Positions 19,915-29,610 are shown, counted from the stretch's first letter. The stretch is 39,649 nt of DNA from Candidatus Pacearchaeota archaeon (GCA_017608235.1 JAFCGI010000010.1:1-39649); one strand, 5' to 3'. Program-made: numbers and translations. The notes: generated by a model from the letters alone, not told the origin.

Positions 19915-20558
19915 ATTTTTTTCTTTATATTAATTTTTCGACTTTGAAAATACTTTGTCCAATAATCTCTATTTTTATTAACTTTTGAGTTACAACTATG
20001 ACAAAGAGTAATTAGATTATCGGAATTACAATTCTTTTTGTTATAATCTTGATGGTGAACATCGTGGGCAATATCTCCTTGTGGTTTTCCACATAACTGA
20101 CAGATATAATGGTCTCGTTCTCTGATACTTCGTCTTAATGTTTCTGTCCAATCCATTGAATAGGGTTCAAAAGAACTTCCATTGTTCCAACCATGATTTC
20201 TACTTCCTTCCATCCACGGACATTTTCTTCCTTTTAATGCTTTACTTATTTTTTTTCTGACATCTAATCTTTTTGATGGATTTTTATCTCCAGTAAGCAT
20301 TCCCATTTTTGATTTACTCATTCTTTTCCTAACTTCTTCGGAAAATTTTTTTCCTTTATTTATTGGATGTAATTTCTGCCATTTAAGAAAACATTTTCGA
20401 CATCTATTTTGTTTCTTAAAATACTTTCCAGTTCTTTGGTTCTTTTTAAATTCACCATAACCACTTAATTCTTTTCCACAATCAATACACTTAGGTTTTC
20501 CTCCTTTCCAATGATTTGATTTCTTTCCAATTAATCTTTTATAAATTCCCTTTGGCAT
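19899..20558 (-). CDS. Homing-type HNH endonuclease
   Basis: An N-terminal four-cysteine zinc module (CIDC..CRKC) is followed by NUMOD3-like helices (KFSEEVRKRMSKSKMG and RKKISKALKG) and a C-terminal HNH core: CQLCG, HDVHHQDYNKKN, SDNLITLCHSCN. It closely parallels the architecture of the protein at 4056-4622. It lies between two tail genes and overlaps the adhesin start by 16 bases, so it is probably a free-standing invader that targets a related phage lacking it. Confidence 0.9.
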   Translation of the reverse strand: MPKGIYKRLIGKKSNHWKGGKPKCIDCGKELSGYGEFKKNQRTGKYFKKQNRCRKCFLKWQKLHPINKGKKFSEEVRKRMSKSKMGMLTGDKNPSKRLDVRKKISKALKGRKCPWMEGSRNHGWNNGSSFEPYSMDWTETLRRSIRERDHYICQLCGKPQGDIAHDVHHQDYNKKNCNSDNLITLCHSCNSKVNKNRDYWTKYFQSRKINIKKKICLQQ

Positions 20559-20568
20559 ACTTTAATAC

Positions 20569-22449
20569 TTATACATACTTTGTAGGTTGTTTTCGACTTT
20601 TAATTCTAATGTCTTTATAATGTACTTCTGTGACTGATACATATCCGAGTGCCAATGCTTCAAATCTTAATGTTATTAAATTAAACTTACTCGTTGGCAT
20701 AGTCATTTCTCTTACATATCTATAGGCCACAGCTCCTCCAGTTCCACCTCCAACTTCTTTAGATCCTATTGTAGTTCTCCCTATCGATATTTCTTGTCCA
20801 GTATCTACATAGCTTCCAGTTCCCAATATCTGCCCTACTTCTACAAATCCTCCATTGTCAACTTGAACTGAAACTTTTAATATCTGATCTTTCATTATAT
20901 CTCCGATAACAACTAATTTCTTACATTTCTTTAATCCTTCAAAATCTAAGTTATCCTCATTTAATTTTCTATAATTAGAAATTATTGAATCATCATCATC
21001 CCATCCTGAAAATAAAGTATAAACATTATCTGTCATAGAATCACCTGCTATTAGAGTTCCACTATATTCAGCCAAACAACTTGCATAATAATCCATTACA
21101 TCTATTGATTTTTTAACCTTATCATATACTATCATTCTATTGTTTTCTGTTGAAATAGATGTCCGGCAAGTACAAAGGATATAATCACCCCATTCAAACA
21201 TAAATGCTTTATTAAATTCATATACTGATAAATCTATGCCTACTTTTTTCTTTCTATAAATATGTTGTTTAGAAATTGATTTAGGCAATACCTTTTCACT
21301 ACCCTCTTGGTATCCAATTAATTGAAGTTCGTAATCTCTATCATCTCCTCTATTTATAATATAAATTCCATCACCCGTTGCTACTCCAGCATTCTTATTT
21401 GGTATCCCTACTTTTTCTCTATAAATTAAATTTGTAGCATTAGTATCATCAGATGTTAAAGTTAATACCCAAGTTTTATTTTCGTGGATACAATACTCCT
21501 GATTTCCTAAACTTAATATGTTTTGTAAAATGCCACCATCATCTTGTCTCATAACAAATCCTTCGCTGGCTACTCTGGTAGCTGACTTAGTAAAATCAGC
21601 AATTCCTCCTACTGTTGAATCTTCCCATTGATAATCACAAGTTATGGCTTGGCTATTAGAAGGAGCAGTATTAAATGTTACTGAAATCGCACCAGACATA
21701 TAATTGATTGTCCCAGTACCTCCCTTATCTCCTGTTAAAGTGCCATCATTGTTATCTTTAAATGTTTCTGTTCCATCTGTAGCTACTATTCCAAAACAAG
21801 TTCTTTTAGCTCCTCCAGCTTTGAATGCTAAGGTATCTGAAAATGTTTTTTCACTTCCATCACCTGTTCCTATATTTTCAACACTAACTGTAGTATAAGT
21901 TTGATTATCTATTTTAGATCCATAAACCCCTGTCTTGTCATCATTCCTTCCCCATAAGAAAGTTCTATTTTGTTTAATTAAAATATGTCCTTTATAATTT
22001 TTACTTGAATCATAAATCACAACATAAGAAGTAGGATTAGCCATCATTATCTTAATATAAGGTCCATTAGGACTATTTATAAAGAGCTGATCTCCGGCTA
22101 AAGAATGATATTCGGCAAAAGATATTTCCTCTCCATCAGCATCATCTCCTAATATATCACTTCCTACTTCTCCCCATGTTTCAGCAGTTGAGTCATAATA
22201 CTCAAGTTTTTTCCCTCTGGTTCTATAAAGTAGTTCTGTACCATCTGCCATCTTGGCTTTTATCTCGGCAGTAATCTTTCCTGACCCAGTATTTTCATCT
22301 CCTAAAATAAAATATCCTCGTCTTAGCTCTATTTTGTCTGACAAGGTTAGCCAATTTGAAGAGCTTGAGGCCACACCTCTTGGCAAACTTCTCGATTCTA
22401 AAGTATCTATCACTCCTAAAATAAAATCTGTGATCTTTATTATATTCAT
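20569..22449 (-). CDS. Tail tubular-type (tail stabilisation) protein
   Basis: The 626-residue protein begins with a short segment containing ESRSLPRGVASSSSNWLTLSDKIELRRGY. This is typical of the podovirus tail proteins that form the tail tube or nozzle beneath the connector (T7 gp12-like function). The rest is beta-rich, with repeated propeller-like strands and GTG/DGS turns. The gene is coupled by ATGA to the connector-type gene. Assignment is by resemblance and gene order. Confidence 0.65.
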   Translation of the reverse strand: MNIIKITDFILGVIDTLESRSLPRGVASSSSNWLTLSDKIELRRGYFILGDENTGSGKITAEIKAKMADGTELLYRTRGKKLEYYDSTAETWGEVGSDILGDDADGEEISFAEYHSLAGDQLFINSPNGPYIKIMMANPTSYVVIYDSSKNYKGHILIKQNRTFLWGRNDDKTGVYGSKIDNQTYTTVSVENIGTGDGSEKTFSDTLAFKAGGAKRTCFGIVATDGTETFKDNNDGTLTGDKGGTGTINYMSGAISVTFNTAPSNSQAITCDYQWEDSTVGGIADFTKSATRVASEGFVMRQDDGGILQNILSLGNQEYCIHENKTWVLTLTSDDTNATNLIYREKVGIPNKNAGVATGDGIYIINRGDDRDYELQLIGYQEGSEKVLPKSISKQHIYRKKKVGIDLSVYEFNKAFMFEWGDYILCTCRTSISTENNRMIVYDKVKKSIDVMDYYASCLAEYSGTLIAGDSMTDNVYTLFSGWDDDDSIISNYRKLNEDNLDFEGLKKCKKLVVIGDIMKDQILKVSVQVDNGGFVEVGQILGTGSYVDTGQEISIGRTTIGSKEVGGGTGGAVAYRYVREMTMPTSKFNLITLRFEALALGYVSVTEVHYKDIRIKSRKQPTKYV

Positions 22450-23114
22450 AAGTCGATAGCGTTATCTCTATTATATACTCTTGGACTCGCAAATCCTGCC
22501 CTGCTATCCATTGACTTAAGCCACAATCTTGTATCCCATCTAACCATTCCCTTATAAAGTAAATCTCCTGTCTTTTTATGAGAAGGCCATTGTATTCTGG
22601 TCAAAGTATCAGCATCGATTCCTTCAAGCCACATTTCAGCCATTCTATATGCCATTAGTTTATGAAATCTTGCTGGCCAAGATGGCGATTCAGCTGTAGC
22701 TATTAATTCATCTGTTACTGCAAAATAGAATAAATAAATTGTTTTATCCTTTCCAACTGTTCCACAAACATATAAATTATTATTAGCATAATCAATCGCA
22801 TACCTTCCTGAAACATCTTTGTATTGCAATAAATCCACATAATCAACCGGATGATATTCATCTTCATTATTACTACTATCTACTAATTTAACATTATGTT
22901 CTACTGAAAAACCTGATGGTAATGATTTAGCATCTGTATAGTTTTCACTTGTAGAAAAAGACAAAGAAGTATCTCTGGTTAAAAGCATTTTCCAGTTTCT
23001 TTCTTCCTCTACTATTGTTTTAATAGAATTGAGTAGATTTAAACCAAGTTCATCTGAAATTGATTCATCGTCTACAAGTTGTCTAAAAAATGTAATTATT
23101 TCTGCACCTGTCAT
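22446..23114 (-). CDS. Head-to-tail adaptor / tail tubular A-type protein
   Basis: The 222-residue protein has an N-terminal helical part (LVDDESISDELGLNLLNSIKTIVEEERNW), a central beta region and a helical C-terminus with FHKLMAYRMAEMWL. This layout is common to the adaptors of podoviruses (T7 gp11-like, P22 gp4-like) that sit between portal and nozzle. ATGA overlaps on both sides tie it to the tail protein and to the protease-like gene. The assignment is moderate and based on layout and context. Confidence 0.6.
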   Translation of the reverse strand: MTGAEIITFFRQLVDDESISDELGLNLLNSIKTIVEEERNWKMLLTRDTSLSFSTSENYTDAKSLPSGFSVEHNVKLVDSSNNEDEYHPVDYVDLLQYKDVSGRYAIDYANNNLYVCGTVGKDKTIYLFYFAVTDELIATAESPSWPARFHKLMAYRMAEMWLEGIDADTLTRIQWPSHKKTGDLLYKGMVRWDTRLWLKSMDSRAGFASPRVYNRDNAIDL

Positions 23115-23983
23115 GATATTGTTATTTTTTTAAGAAATATGTTTTTAATATATTCCCAGATTCTTCTCCAAAACGACCAAGCAAATACCTTTGCTTCTTC
23201 CGGAGATAAATCTATAAATTGATATGCTCCATACTCTTTATATTTAAAATACTTATTTATTATATCTTGGCTAAAAAAGAATAGTCCATCTTTGCCCATA
23301 CTCTTTCCATTACTTAATTGTCCCACTAAAAACCATTTTCCATCTATTTTTTTCTGACCACAGATTTTTAAAGCATGTCCAAACAAAGAAGTCCCTTCAA
23401 AGTCAATTATACCATCTTTTGCATTATTCCACCCTGTTTGCCATATCACTCCTGTTAGGATACTCGATTTACTCTCTCTGTGTTGCCACAGGTTAGCCCT
23501 AAAACAGTTAAAAGTGTCATATGGGCCATCTACCTTAAAATAGCTCTTTTTTCTGTGTATGAGGGCATTACTGTCTAATTTAGATGGCCAGTTCTCCCAG
23601 TCAGCAATAAAGTTTCTACCATCAGAAATATCGAATGGTGCGTCTGCTTTTTCTAAAAAACCTACTTTTATTGCTACCTTACAAGCATCTCTTAAGTTAG
23701 CACCCCAAGTTTCCCAATTTCCTTGAGCTTTCTTAACTTGGCTAAAAAACCATTCCATCGAAAGTGGTACATTTTCCTGATCCTCTGATACTGCACAACT
23801 GGCAGCAGCTACACAAATATCAGAAGTTCCTTGATCTTTTATATTTACTCTATCACAAACCATGAAATCCTTATCAGGGATAGCTTTAACATCAATAGTT
23901 CCAAATACTTTATTTAAACTAAAATCTCTACTATCTTTTGGTAGCTTTTGCAACCCTTCTATGATTTGTATTTCTTTTTTCAT
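23111..23983 (-). CDS. Papain-like (C1-family) cysteine protease
   Basis: Residues 51-57 (QGTSDIC) supply the oxyanion Gln and catalytic Cys57; GHALKICG gives His203, and Asn225 in QLSNGKSMG occupies the third position. The fold length (about 250 residues) fits. Similar putative proteases occur in environmental phages, perhaps in the virion to trim host surface proteins or mature tail parts. The C-terminus has an amphipathic Trp-rich helix, possibly membrane-seeking. The frame extends upstream with a TTG, but the ATG at 23981-23983, right after the upstream stop, is preferred (290 residues). Confidence 0.75.
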   Translation of the reverse strand: MKKEIQIIEGLQKLPKDSRDFSLNKVFGTIDVKAIPDKDFMVCDRVNIKDQGTSDICVAAASCAVSEDQENVPLSMEWFFSQVKKAQGNWETWGANLRDACKVAIKVGFLEKADAPFDISDGRNFIADWENWPSKLDSNALIHRKKSYFKVDGPYDTFNCFRANLWQHRESKSSILTGVIWQTGWNNAKDGIIDFEGTSLFGHALKICGQKKIDGKWFLVGQLSNGKSMGKDGLFFFSQDIINKYFKYKEYGAYQFIDLSPEEAKVFAWSFWRRIWEYIKNIFLKKITIS

Positions 23984-23984
23984 A

Positions 23985-24197
23985 CTATTGATTAGGCACA
24001 AATAGGATTATACCCTCTGGATAAGTTATTTTAATTCCATTTTTTATTTGATTTGTGATATTTATTGCTCCATCATTTGCTCCTTTCCTGTAAATATTAT
24101 CTCTTACTTTTTCCCAACCTATATAGAGATTAAATCCTATTGAGGCGATTATTAAGATTACTCCGATTATTGTTAGTATTTTTTTTAATTTTTTCAT
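23985..24197 (-). CDS. Small anchored protein (70 aa)
   Basis: A Lys-rich N-terminus and one hydrophobic helix (about residues 7-27) precede a polar C-terminal domain ending in a hydrophobic strand. The protein is likely anchored with its C-terminus outside. It ends one base before the protease gene and follows the fibre-like gene at 24207, so it belongs to the surface-protein cassette. No family is recognised. Confidence 0.6.
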   Translation of the reverse strand: MKKLKKILTIIGVILIIASIGFNLYIGWEKVRDNIYRKGANDGAINITNQIKNGIKITYPEGIILFVPNQ

Positions 24198-24206
24198 AAA
24201 TTTTAT

Positions 24207-25673
24207 TTAATAAATTACCTTCCAAGAATCTCCTATATTAACCCAAGCACCTGATACATCTTTCCAAACATCTCCTATATTTATTTTCATTAATTCTACT
24301 GCTTTCCAAGCATCTCCTATGTTGATTTGCATATCTGTTCCTACTGATATAGGGTCTTCAGCAATATAATCAATGTAATGAGTTTGACCTGATGCTACAA
24401 TATAAAAGCTAATCCATAATTCGTCTAAAGTAGTCCAAGTTCCATTATTGGTAACCCAATCTGTCCAAGTATCTTCATCCATTCTAAATCTGGCTTTATC
24501 ATCTGAAGCCCGCCACTCTATCTCAAAAGAATGCCAAGCATTAAGGGTATAATCAAAGATTCCAGTCTGCCAAGCAGAGCCATTGTGATACCTGAAAGAC
24601 CCATTTAAGAAACCCATAAATACCTTAGCCGCACCGCCTGAAACTAAATAGAATGATAGATTATGGTCTCCCGAACCTGCTATCTGAAAATAAAAGGTCA
24701 GTTTCCCATCAGCCAATGCACTCCCTGATTTTTTCATTTCTTCAGTCCCTGTATGAGCATTTGAATCCCTTATTGCTTTTGTTCCCTCTTTAACCTCTGT
24801 TCCTTGAACATCAATATTGGCATGAGCTGTCCAACTTCCTTGCCCGTTTAAATCTCCATCATTATAAGAATTAAAGTTGTCTGTAACAATGGTAGGGTCT
24901 AACAAACCATACCCGCCTTCACTTCCGACTACTTCCAGAAAAAACTCTTCCTTGCTAATCACAGATGAAATATTAACCTTTATTTTAAAATAAGCAGTCT
25001 CACTTTTAATAAGATTTACCTGTGTCTTTTTATCTGCTCTTTGGTTGGGTTTATCCTTCTCTAATAGATTACTTTTAGTGAGAAAGCTATCAAACTCTTC
25101 TTTTGAATAATCAGATATTTCCGACAAATCCCAATTGCCTGTTCTTCTCTTTTCTAAATGTGTTCCAATTTCTTCTTGTTTAATACAGGTTTTTTTTATT
25201 AATTCCTTTGTAGTTGTGCTTTCATAACTACAATCATATTTAACATCTTGATAATCGGAAATAATAGCATCATACGAACCAGTGATATTTAATCTTTCAA
25301 TACTTTCAACAGTTATGTCTTCTCTCGGAGAAAAGAATTGCAGATTAGATAATTGTCCTTTTCCACTTTTGTTTTTAACTGCTACATAAACCGTAACATA
25401 ATCCCAACTAAATAGATTAGAATAGAATTCCTTATCAGTATAAATTAGCAGATTTTCATTGGAATTCTCGTCTGTATAAGGAAACTCAATTACTTGTTCA
25501 TCAACTTCTATTGGAATAATGGTGGTTGGGGGTGCGATAACCGTAGAAGCAACAGCAACCCCTATAATACCAAGAACAACAGCAATTTCTTTTACTTTCT
25601 TTTTACACCAACGACCAAAGGTTTTAATTTTGTCCCAGATATTAACTCCAAATTGTTTTATTTGTTTAATCAT
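24207..25673 (-). CDS. Anchored lectin-like protein with C-terminal WK repeats
   Basis: The 488-residue protein has a basic N-terminus and a hydrophobic segment (about residues 29-52). Residues about 270-440 form a concanavalin/LamG-like beta-sandwich (DNFNSYNDGDLNGQGSW, then WHSFEIEWR and HYIDYIAE), which often binds glycans. The last 45 residues hold three tandem units of the type INIGD-x-WK, a short repeat often seen at the end of fibre-like proteins. It is a good candidate for receptor or glycan binding. It overlaps the upstream methyltransferase stop. Confidence 0.65.
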   Translation of the reverse strand: MIKQIKQFGVNIWDKIKTFGRWCKKKVKEIAVVLGIIGVAVASTVIAPPTTIIPIEVDEQVIEFPYTDENSNENLLIYTDKEFYSNLFSWDYVTVYVAVKNKSGKGQLSNLQFFSPREDITVESIERLNITGSYDAIISDYQDVKYDCSYESTTTKELIKKTCIKQEEIGTHLEKRRTGNWDLSEISDYSKEEFDSFLTKSNLLEKDKPNQRADKKTQVNLIKSETAYFKIKVNISSVISKEEFFLEVVGSEGGYGLLDPTIVTDNFNSYNDGDLNGQGSWTAHANIDVQGTEVKEGTKAIRDSNAHTGTEEMKKSGSALADGKLTFYFQIAGSGDHNLSFYLVSGGAAKVFMGFLNGSFRYHNGSAWQTGIFDYTLNAWHSFEIEWRASDDKARFRMDEDTWTDWVTNNGTWTTLDELWISFYIVASGQTHYIDYIAEDPISVGTDMQINIGDAWKAVELMKINIGDVWKDVSGAWVNIGDSWKVIY

Positions 25674-26274
25674 TTTTCTTTTTAATTATTATCCAATCAG
25701 GGGTAAAAGTATAAGACAAGAAATCCTTTCTTTTAATAAAACCAGCAAATGCCAATAAGACATCCTTCGCACCGATATCGTGTCCTGCAAAAACCCCTCC
25801 TTCCTTTACTAAAGGATAGTAATTTTTCATATCTTCTTTGACAAATTCATACTTATGGTCCCCATCTATATAAACGAAATCTAATCCCTTCGGGATTTTC
25901 TTATAGGCTTCGTTTGATGATTCTTTTATCCATACTATTTTGTCTTTGAATTTAGATAATCTCCGATGAGCTTGATTCTCAGCATCATCCACCTCCTTCT
26001 GGGTGCATACGATAATAGGATTATTCTCTATATTATGTCCCTCATATTCTTTATAAGGGTCTATAAGATATAACTTTTTAATGGGTAAATACTCCAATAT
26101 ATGTAAAGCATTCTCTCCTCCACATACCCCAACCTCTACACCAACCAAATCTTTCCTTCCCGGATAACATTTTCGGATAGATTTCATAAAGGGTCTGGGA
26201 TAGCAATACCGGATATCAAGTCCAATATAATGAAAAATATCGTGGATTAATTTATGTAGTTTTTCTTTAATCAT
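25666..26274 (-). CDS. Class I SAM-dependent methyltransferase
   Basis: The Rossmann core is visible. Motif I is VGVEVGVCGGENA (about residues 43-55), the acidic end of strand 2 is LYLIDPY, DFVYIDGDH is the post-core motif (about 132-140), and AGHDIG follows. The layout fits the Methyltransf_24 type, which includes O- and N-methyltransferases acting on sugars or small molecules. No DNA-methylase NPPY or PC motif is present. Placed between the fibre-like and lectin-like genes, it may modify a glycan or cap structure connected with adsorption. The start overlaps the upstream stop (TAATG). Confidence 0.75.
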   Translation of the reverse strand: MIKEKLHKLIHDIFHYIGLDIRYCYPRPFMKSIRKCYPGRKDLVGVEVGVCGGENALHILEYLPIKKLYLIDPYKEYEGHNIENNPIIVCTQKEVDDAENQAHRRLSKFKDKIVWIKESSNEAYKKIPKGLDFVYIDGDHKYEFVKEDMKNYYPLVKEGGVFAGHDIGAKDVLLAFAGFIKRKDFLSYTFTPDWIIIKKKND

Positions 26275-28817
26275 TATGGTGTATATTTAATAAAGATTGA
26301 ACCTATTGTTGTTGAAGCCGCAGTAGGTGGTTCTCCTGTTCCATAAGATACATTTATAATTTGGTCTGTTGACGCAGTTCCATGGTCAGCAGCTTCCCAT
26401 TCTCCAGTAAGTGTTTCACTTGCTGATAAATCTAATAAATTAGCCTCTGTTATTCCACCAATGGTTGTTGCTGTAAATGCTCCTGTAATATCAACAGTTC
26501 CTACAATCGTAGTAGTAGCCAAAGTAGATATGCCTGAGGCATTTAGATTAGTAGTAGTAGCATCTCCAGAAACTATTATATCTCCAGCATCAATGGTTTC
26601 GTGAGTATCTAAATTAGTAAACCAACCCTTTGATATTCTGCTTCCTGACTCTGCTAAAGCACCTGTCATTGTTAAATTCCCAGCTCCTAATGCTAATCCT
26701 CCGAAAGTAGGAGTAGAAGCTTGAGCTATGTCTTGCGGGAGAGAAAAAGTTATTGTTTGAGAAGAAGAAGCTATTATGATTTGGTTTGCTGTTCCAGTAA
26801 GAATAACAGAACCTGTTATACTATTTACATCATCAACTCCTGCTCCAGTTCCAGCTGGAGTGTCCCAAGAAACAGCCGATACTCCTGATTTTAGATATTT
26901 ATCAGCATCTGCGGCTAATCTAATCCAATTAGAACCATTAAAATATATAATATCTCCTTGTGTTTCTCCTGTAATTGTTAAATCTTCTACATTCCAAATT
27001 CCTGAACTTATATTTATATCTCCTTTGTCATCATCAGAAACTATTGAACAAGTAAGAGTATTTGTAATATCTGTATCAACTACATTTGTCCAACTCCAAT
27101 TATGTAAATCAGTATCTACTTCAATCGTAGCATTAGATAAAATTGCCGAAGTTCCTCCTGTAATAGTAAGAACACTTGAAGTTACTTCTGTTAAATTTCC
27201 TTTGTTTATATTTATATCAAAACTATCTGTTGGGTCTTCTACTATACTAAAAGTAGTCCCGTCAAAATCAAGATTTATCGCATTTGTGCTTTGGTCTGCT
27301 CCATCTATTTCAAGATTGGCAAAAGTGTTTGTGTCTGTATAATTTCCCGAATGTATATTAGTTTCTCCCTGATCAGATGTCCAATCAATATGCTCATTGG
27401 CTACATAATTCTCCAAAGCATCGTGGTCGCAGGTAATTGCTCCATTAGAAGCAATAGTGCAGTCATTACTCATAGCCACTCCTACTGGGTCATTAGAAGC
27501 ATCTCCTACATAAATATAATTATCTGTCAAAACCATATCTGTATCATTATCTGCCAGATATTCTGTTGAAGAAGCGATATAAGCGTCTAATAAAGGACTA
27601 TCTAAAATCAAGGAAGTAAAATCTGCATTTCCATCACTATCAATATATCCCACTTCGGCATTGGCATAATCTTTAAAATAAAGTTTATTAGCACCAGCAC
27701 TATCTCCCATACGAATCATAGTATCCTCTCCTGAAGGGACAGTTATAGCGTGAGGAGAATGATGCATTATTACCATTTTTCCCTGATTGGCGTGGGAATA
27801 AGAAACATACCCGACTCTGGAAACAGCACCAGTTGTCGGAGTGGTAGTTACCATATCTCCATTAGTAGAAAGATATAAAGCATCTCCGTCACTCCAATCC
27901 GAAGTATCCAATGTGTTTAATTCTCCTCTAACCCTGACTAAAATTGTCTGTCCTGTGGTTTTTGTTTCCGCAGCCACACCTACAAAAGCATGTTTTGCAG
28001 AATTTGTATTGTCAGCTAAACTTACTTGTGGAAATTGTCCAGTTGCTCCTGAAATATAAACCACTTGTCCTTTTGTTATATCTTCAGCTGCTTTACAAGA
28101 TAAAGTTAGTGCAGAAGCAGCAGCAGTTCCTATTCCTGTTAAATTAGAACCATCTCCACTAAAAGAGTTAGCAGTTACGGTTCCAGTAACATCTAAGGTC
28201 CCTGTCGCAGTTGTAGTTGCTAAACTCGTAATACCCTCAACAGTTAAAGCACCCGATATAGTCCCACCTGTTAATTCTAAATAAGAAGTGTCTAACGAAC
28301 AACCCTCATCTGTTCCATCACAAGAAAAAGCACCAAAATCATCACTTGCCATATTAGTTGAAGTAACTGAAGTTAAATATCCAAAAGCATCTATTTCAAG
28401 AGAAGTATAATAAGAACTTGAAGCGGCTAACCAAATCGGGTCGGATTCAGAAGTTAGAAAACTATCAGCCGAGTTTAGATTCCCAGTAATAACTAAATCT
28501 CCAGTAGATACATCTATCCAGAATGGAGCAGTTGCTGTAGCGTTATCTCCTAATACTAAATCAGAAGTAGTGGCAGTTAAATATGTAAATCCGGTTGAAG
28601 TTGAAAATAGAGAACCACCTGTACCGCTAATTCCAGTTAGATTACTTCCATCTCCATAATAAACAGTTGTTGAAGTTCCTATATCCCAGCTGGAATCTCT
28701 GGGTACTAAATAAGTTCCATCTAAAGTAAAGAATGGAAGCTGTTGAATAGTAGATCCAAATACTGCAGACCCACAAAACAATAAGATTATTGCTGTTATA
28801 ATTAAATTTTTATTCAT
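26274..28817 (-). CDS. Large secreted-type tail fibre or surface protein (847 aa)
   Basis: A classic signal peptide (residues about 1-21, ending in AVFG) precedes a Ser/Thr/Gly-rich beta-structured protein. Repeated short units such as GDGSNLTGI (residues 55-63 and again near 225) and LDVTGTV-like strands suggest a beta-helical or trimeric fibre. Paired cysteines are present. A signal peptide on a fibre is uncommon and may mean display on the host surface. The gene is coupled by ATGA to the upstream repeat protein. Confidence 0.65.
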   Translation of the reverse strand: MNKNLIITAIILLFCGSAVFGSTIQQLPFFTLDGTYLVPRDSSWDIGTSTTVYYGDGSNLTGISGTGGSLFSTSTGFTYLTATTSDLVLGDNATATAPFWIDVSTGDLVITGNLNSADSFLTSESDPIWLAASSSYYTSLEIDAFGYLTSVTSTNMASDDFGAFSCDGTDEGCSLDTSYLELTGGTISGALTVEGITSLATTTATGTLDVTGTVTANSFSGDGSNLTGIGTAAASALTLSCKAAEDITKGQVVYISGATGQFPQVSLADNTNSAKHAFVGVAAETKTTGQTILVRVRGELNTLDTSDWSDGDALYLSTNGDMVTTTPTTGAVSRVGYVSYSHANQGKMVIMHHSPHAITVPSGEDTMIRMGDSAGANKLYFKDYANAEVGYIDSDGNADFTSLILDSPLLDAYIASSTEYLADNDTDMVLTDNYIYVGDASNDPVGVAMSNDCTIASNGAITCDHDALENYVANEHIDWTSDQGETNIHSGNYTDTNTFANLEIDGADQSTNAINLDFDGTTFSIVEDPTDSFDININKGNLTEVTSSVLTITGGTSAILSNATIEVDTDLHNWSWTNVVDTDITNTLTCSIVSDDDKGDINISSGIWNVEDLTITGETQGDIIYFNGSNWIRLAADADKYLKSGVSAVSWDTPAGTGAGVDDVNSITGSVILTGTANQIIIASSSQTITFSLPQDIAQASTPTFGGLALGAGNLTMTGALAESGSRISKGWFTNLDTHETIDAGDIIVSGDATTTNLNASGISTLATTTIVGTVDITGAFTATTIGGITEANLLDLSASETLTGEWEAADHGTASTDQIINVSYGTGEPPTAASTTIGSIFIKYTP

Positions 28818-29593
28818 AAAAACTTTCTCTTATTTTCTTTTGATTCTTCGACCATTCCTGTTGGGAATTGTATATTAACTGGTCTTTTTAAATCTTTTCT
28901 TAATTCTTCTATTTTTTCATCAATAATTTTTCTGACTTCTTCTAACTCCTTATTTAAAGCACTTCCTGAACTTTTAGATAATTTATTAACTAAATCACTA
29001 ATCTTTTGCAATTCTCCAGATATTCTGGAATAATCAACTTTTTCCGGCTTAGGAATATAAATATCTTGAATAGCGTTTAGTACAGGAGATAAATCAATCT
29101 TCTCTTGCTCGGGAATATGAATATTTTTTATAGCCCTTAAAACAGAATTAATATCTACTTTTTCTGGTTTAGGAAATTTTACAGATGGAATCTTTACTTC
29201 TGGTATTCTTTTGATTTCATCTTGGACTATTTTTCTAACCTTTTTATAATCAATTTCTCCTCCTCCACCTCCATAAACAGGATTATATCTCTTCTGTACT
29301 AAAAACTCTTCTTGATTGACAGAATATAAAGCACTTTCAGTAGTATATCCTGAATCAGTATAAACCCGAGTAGTTATAACAACATAAAAACCTTCTCCCG
29401 AAGGATCAGCTGGAACTTGCCACTTTTCTGTAAATCTTTGATTGCCTTGATCAGTAAGATTAACTGTATCTAAAAGCACATCAGTTTTAGCATTTCTAAT
29501 TTTTGCTTGAACATAATAAGTATTTGTATCTTTCGGATCACTAATCTGCCGGCAGATAACAAAATACTCTCTGGGATCTAATTGTATTGGCAT
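28814..29593 (-). CDS. Protein with beta domain and three IP-PEK repeats (259 aa)
   Basis: The N-terminal 105 residues look like a beta-sandwich domain. The middle (about 130-205) has three tandem units of about 25 residues of the type I-x-I-P-x-x-E-K-x-D-x-S-x-V-L-x-A-I. The rest is a coiled coil (about 205-245) with a basic end. The architecture fits a trimeric spacer or fibre-attachment protein. It is co-translated with the large fibre-like gene through ATGA. Confidence 0.6.
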   Translation of the reverse strand: MPIQLDPREYFVICRQISDPKDTNTYYVQAKIRNAKTDVLLDTVNLTDQGNQRFTEKWQVPADPSGEGFYVVITTRVYTDSGYTTESALYSVNQEEFLVQKRYNPVYGGGGGEIDYKKVRKIVQDEIKRIPEVKIPSVKFPKPEKVDINSVLRAIKNIHIPEQEKIDLSPVLNAIQDIYIPKPEKVDYSRISGELQKISDLVNKLSKSSGSALNKELEEVRKIIDEKIEELRKDLKRPVNIQFPTGMVEESKENKRKFL

Positions 29594-29610
29594 ATTTTTT
29601 AACTCTTAAC

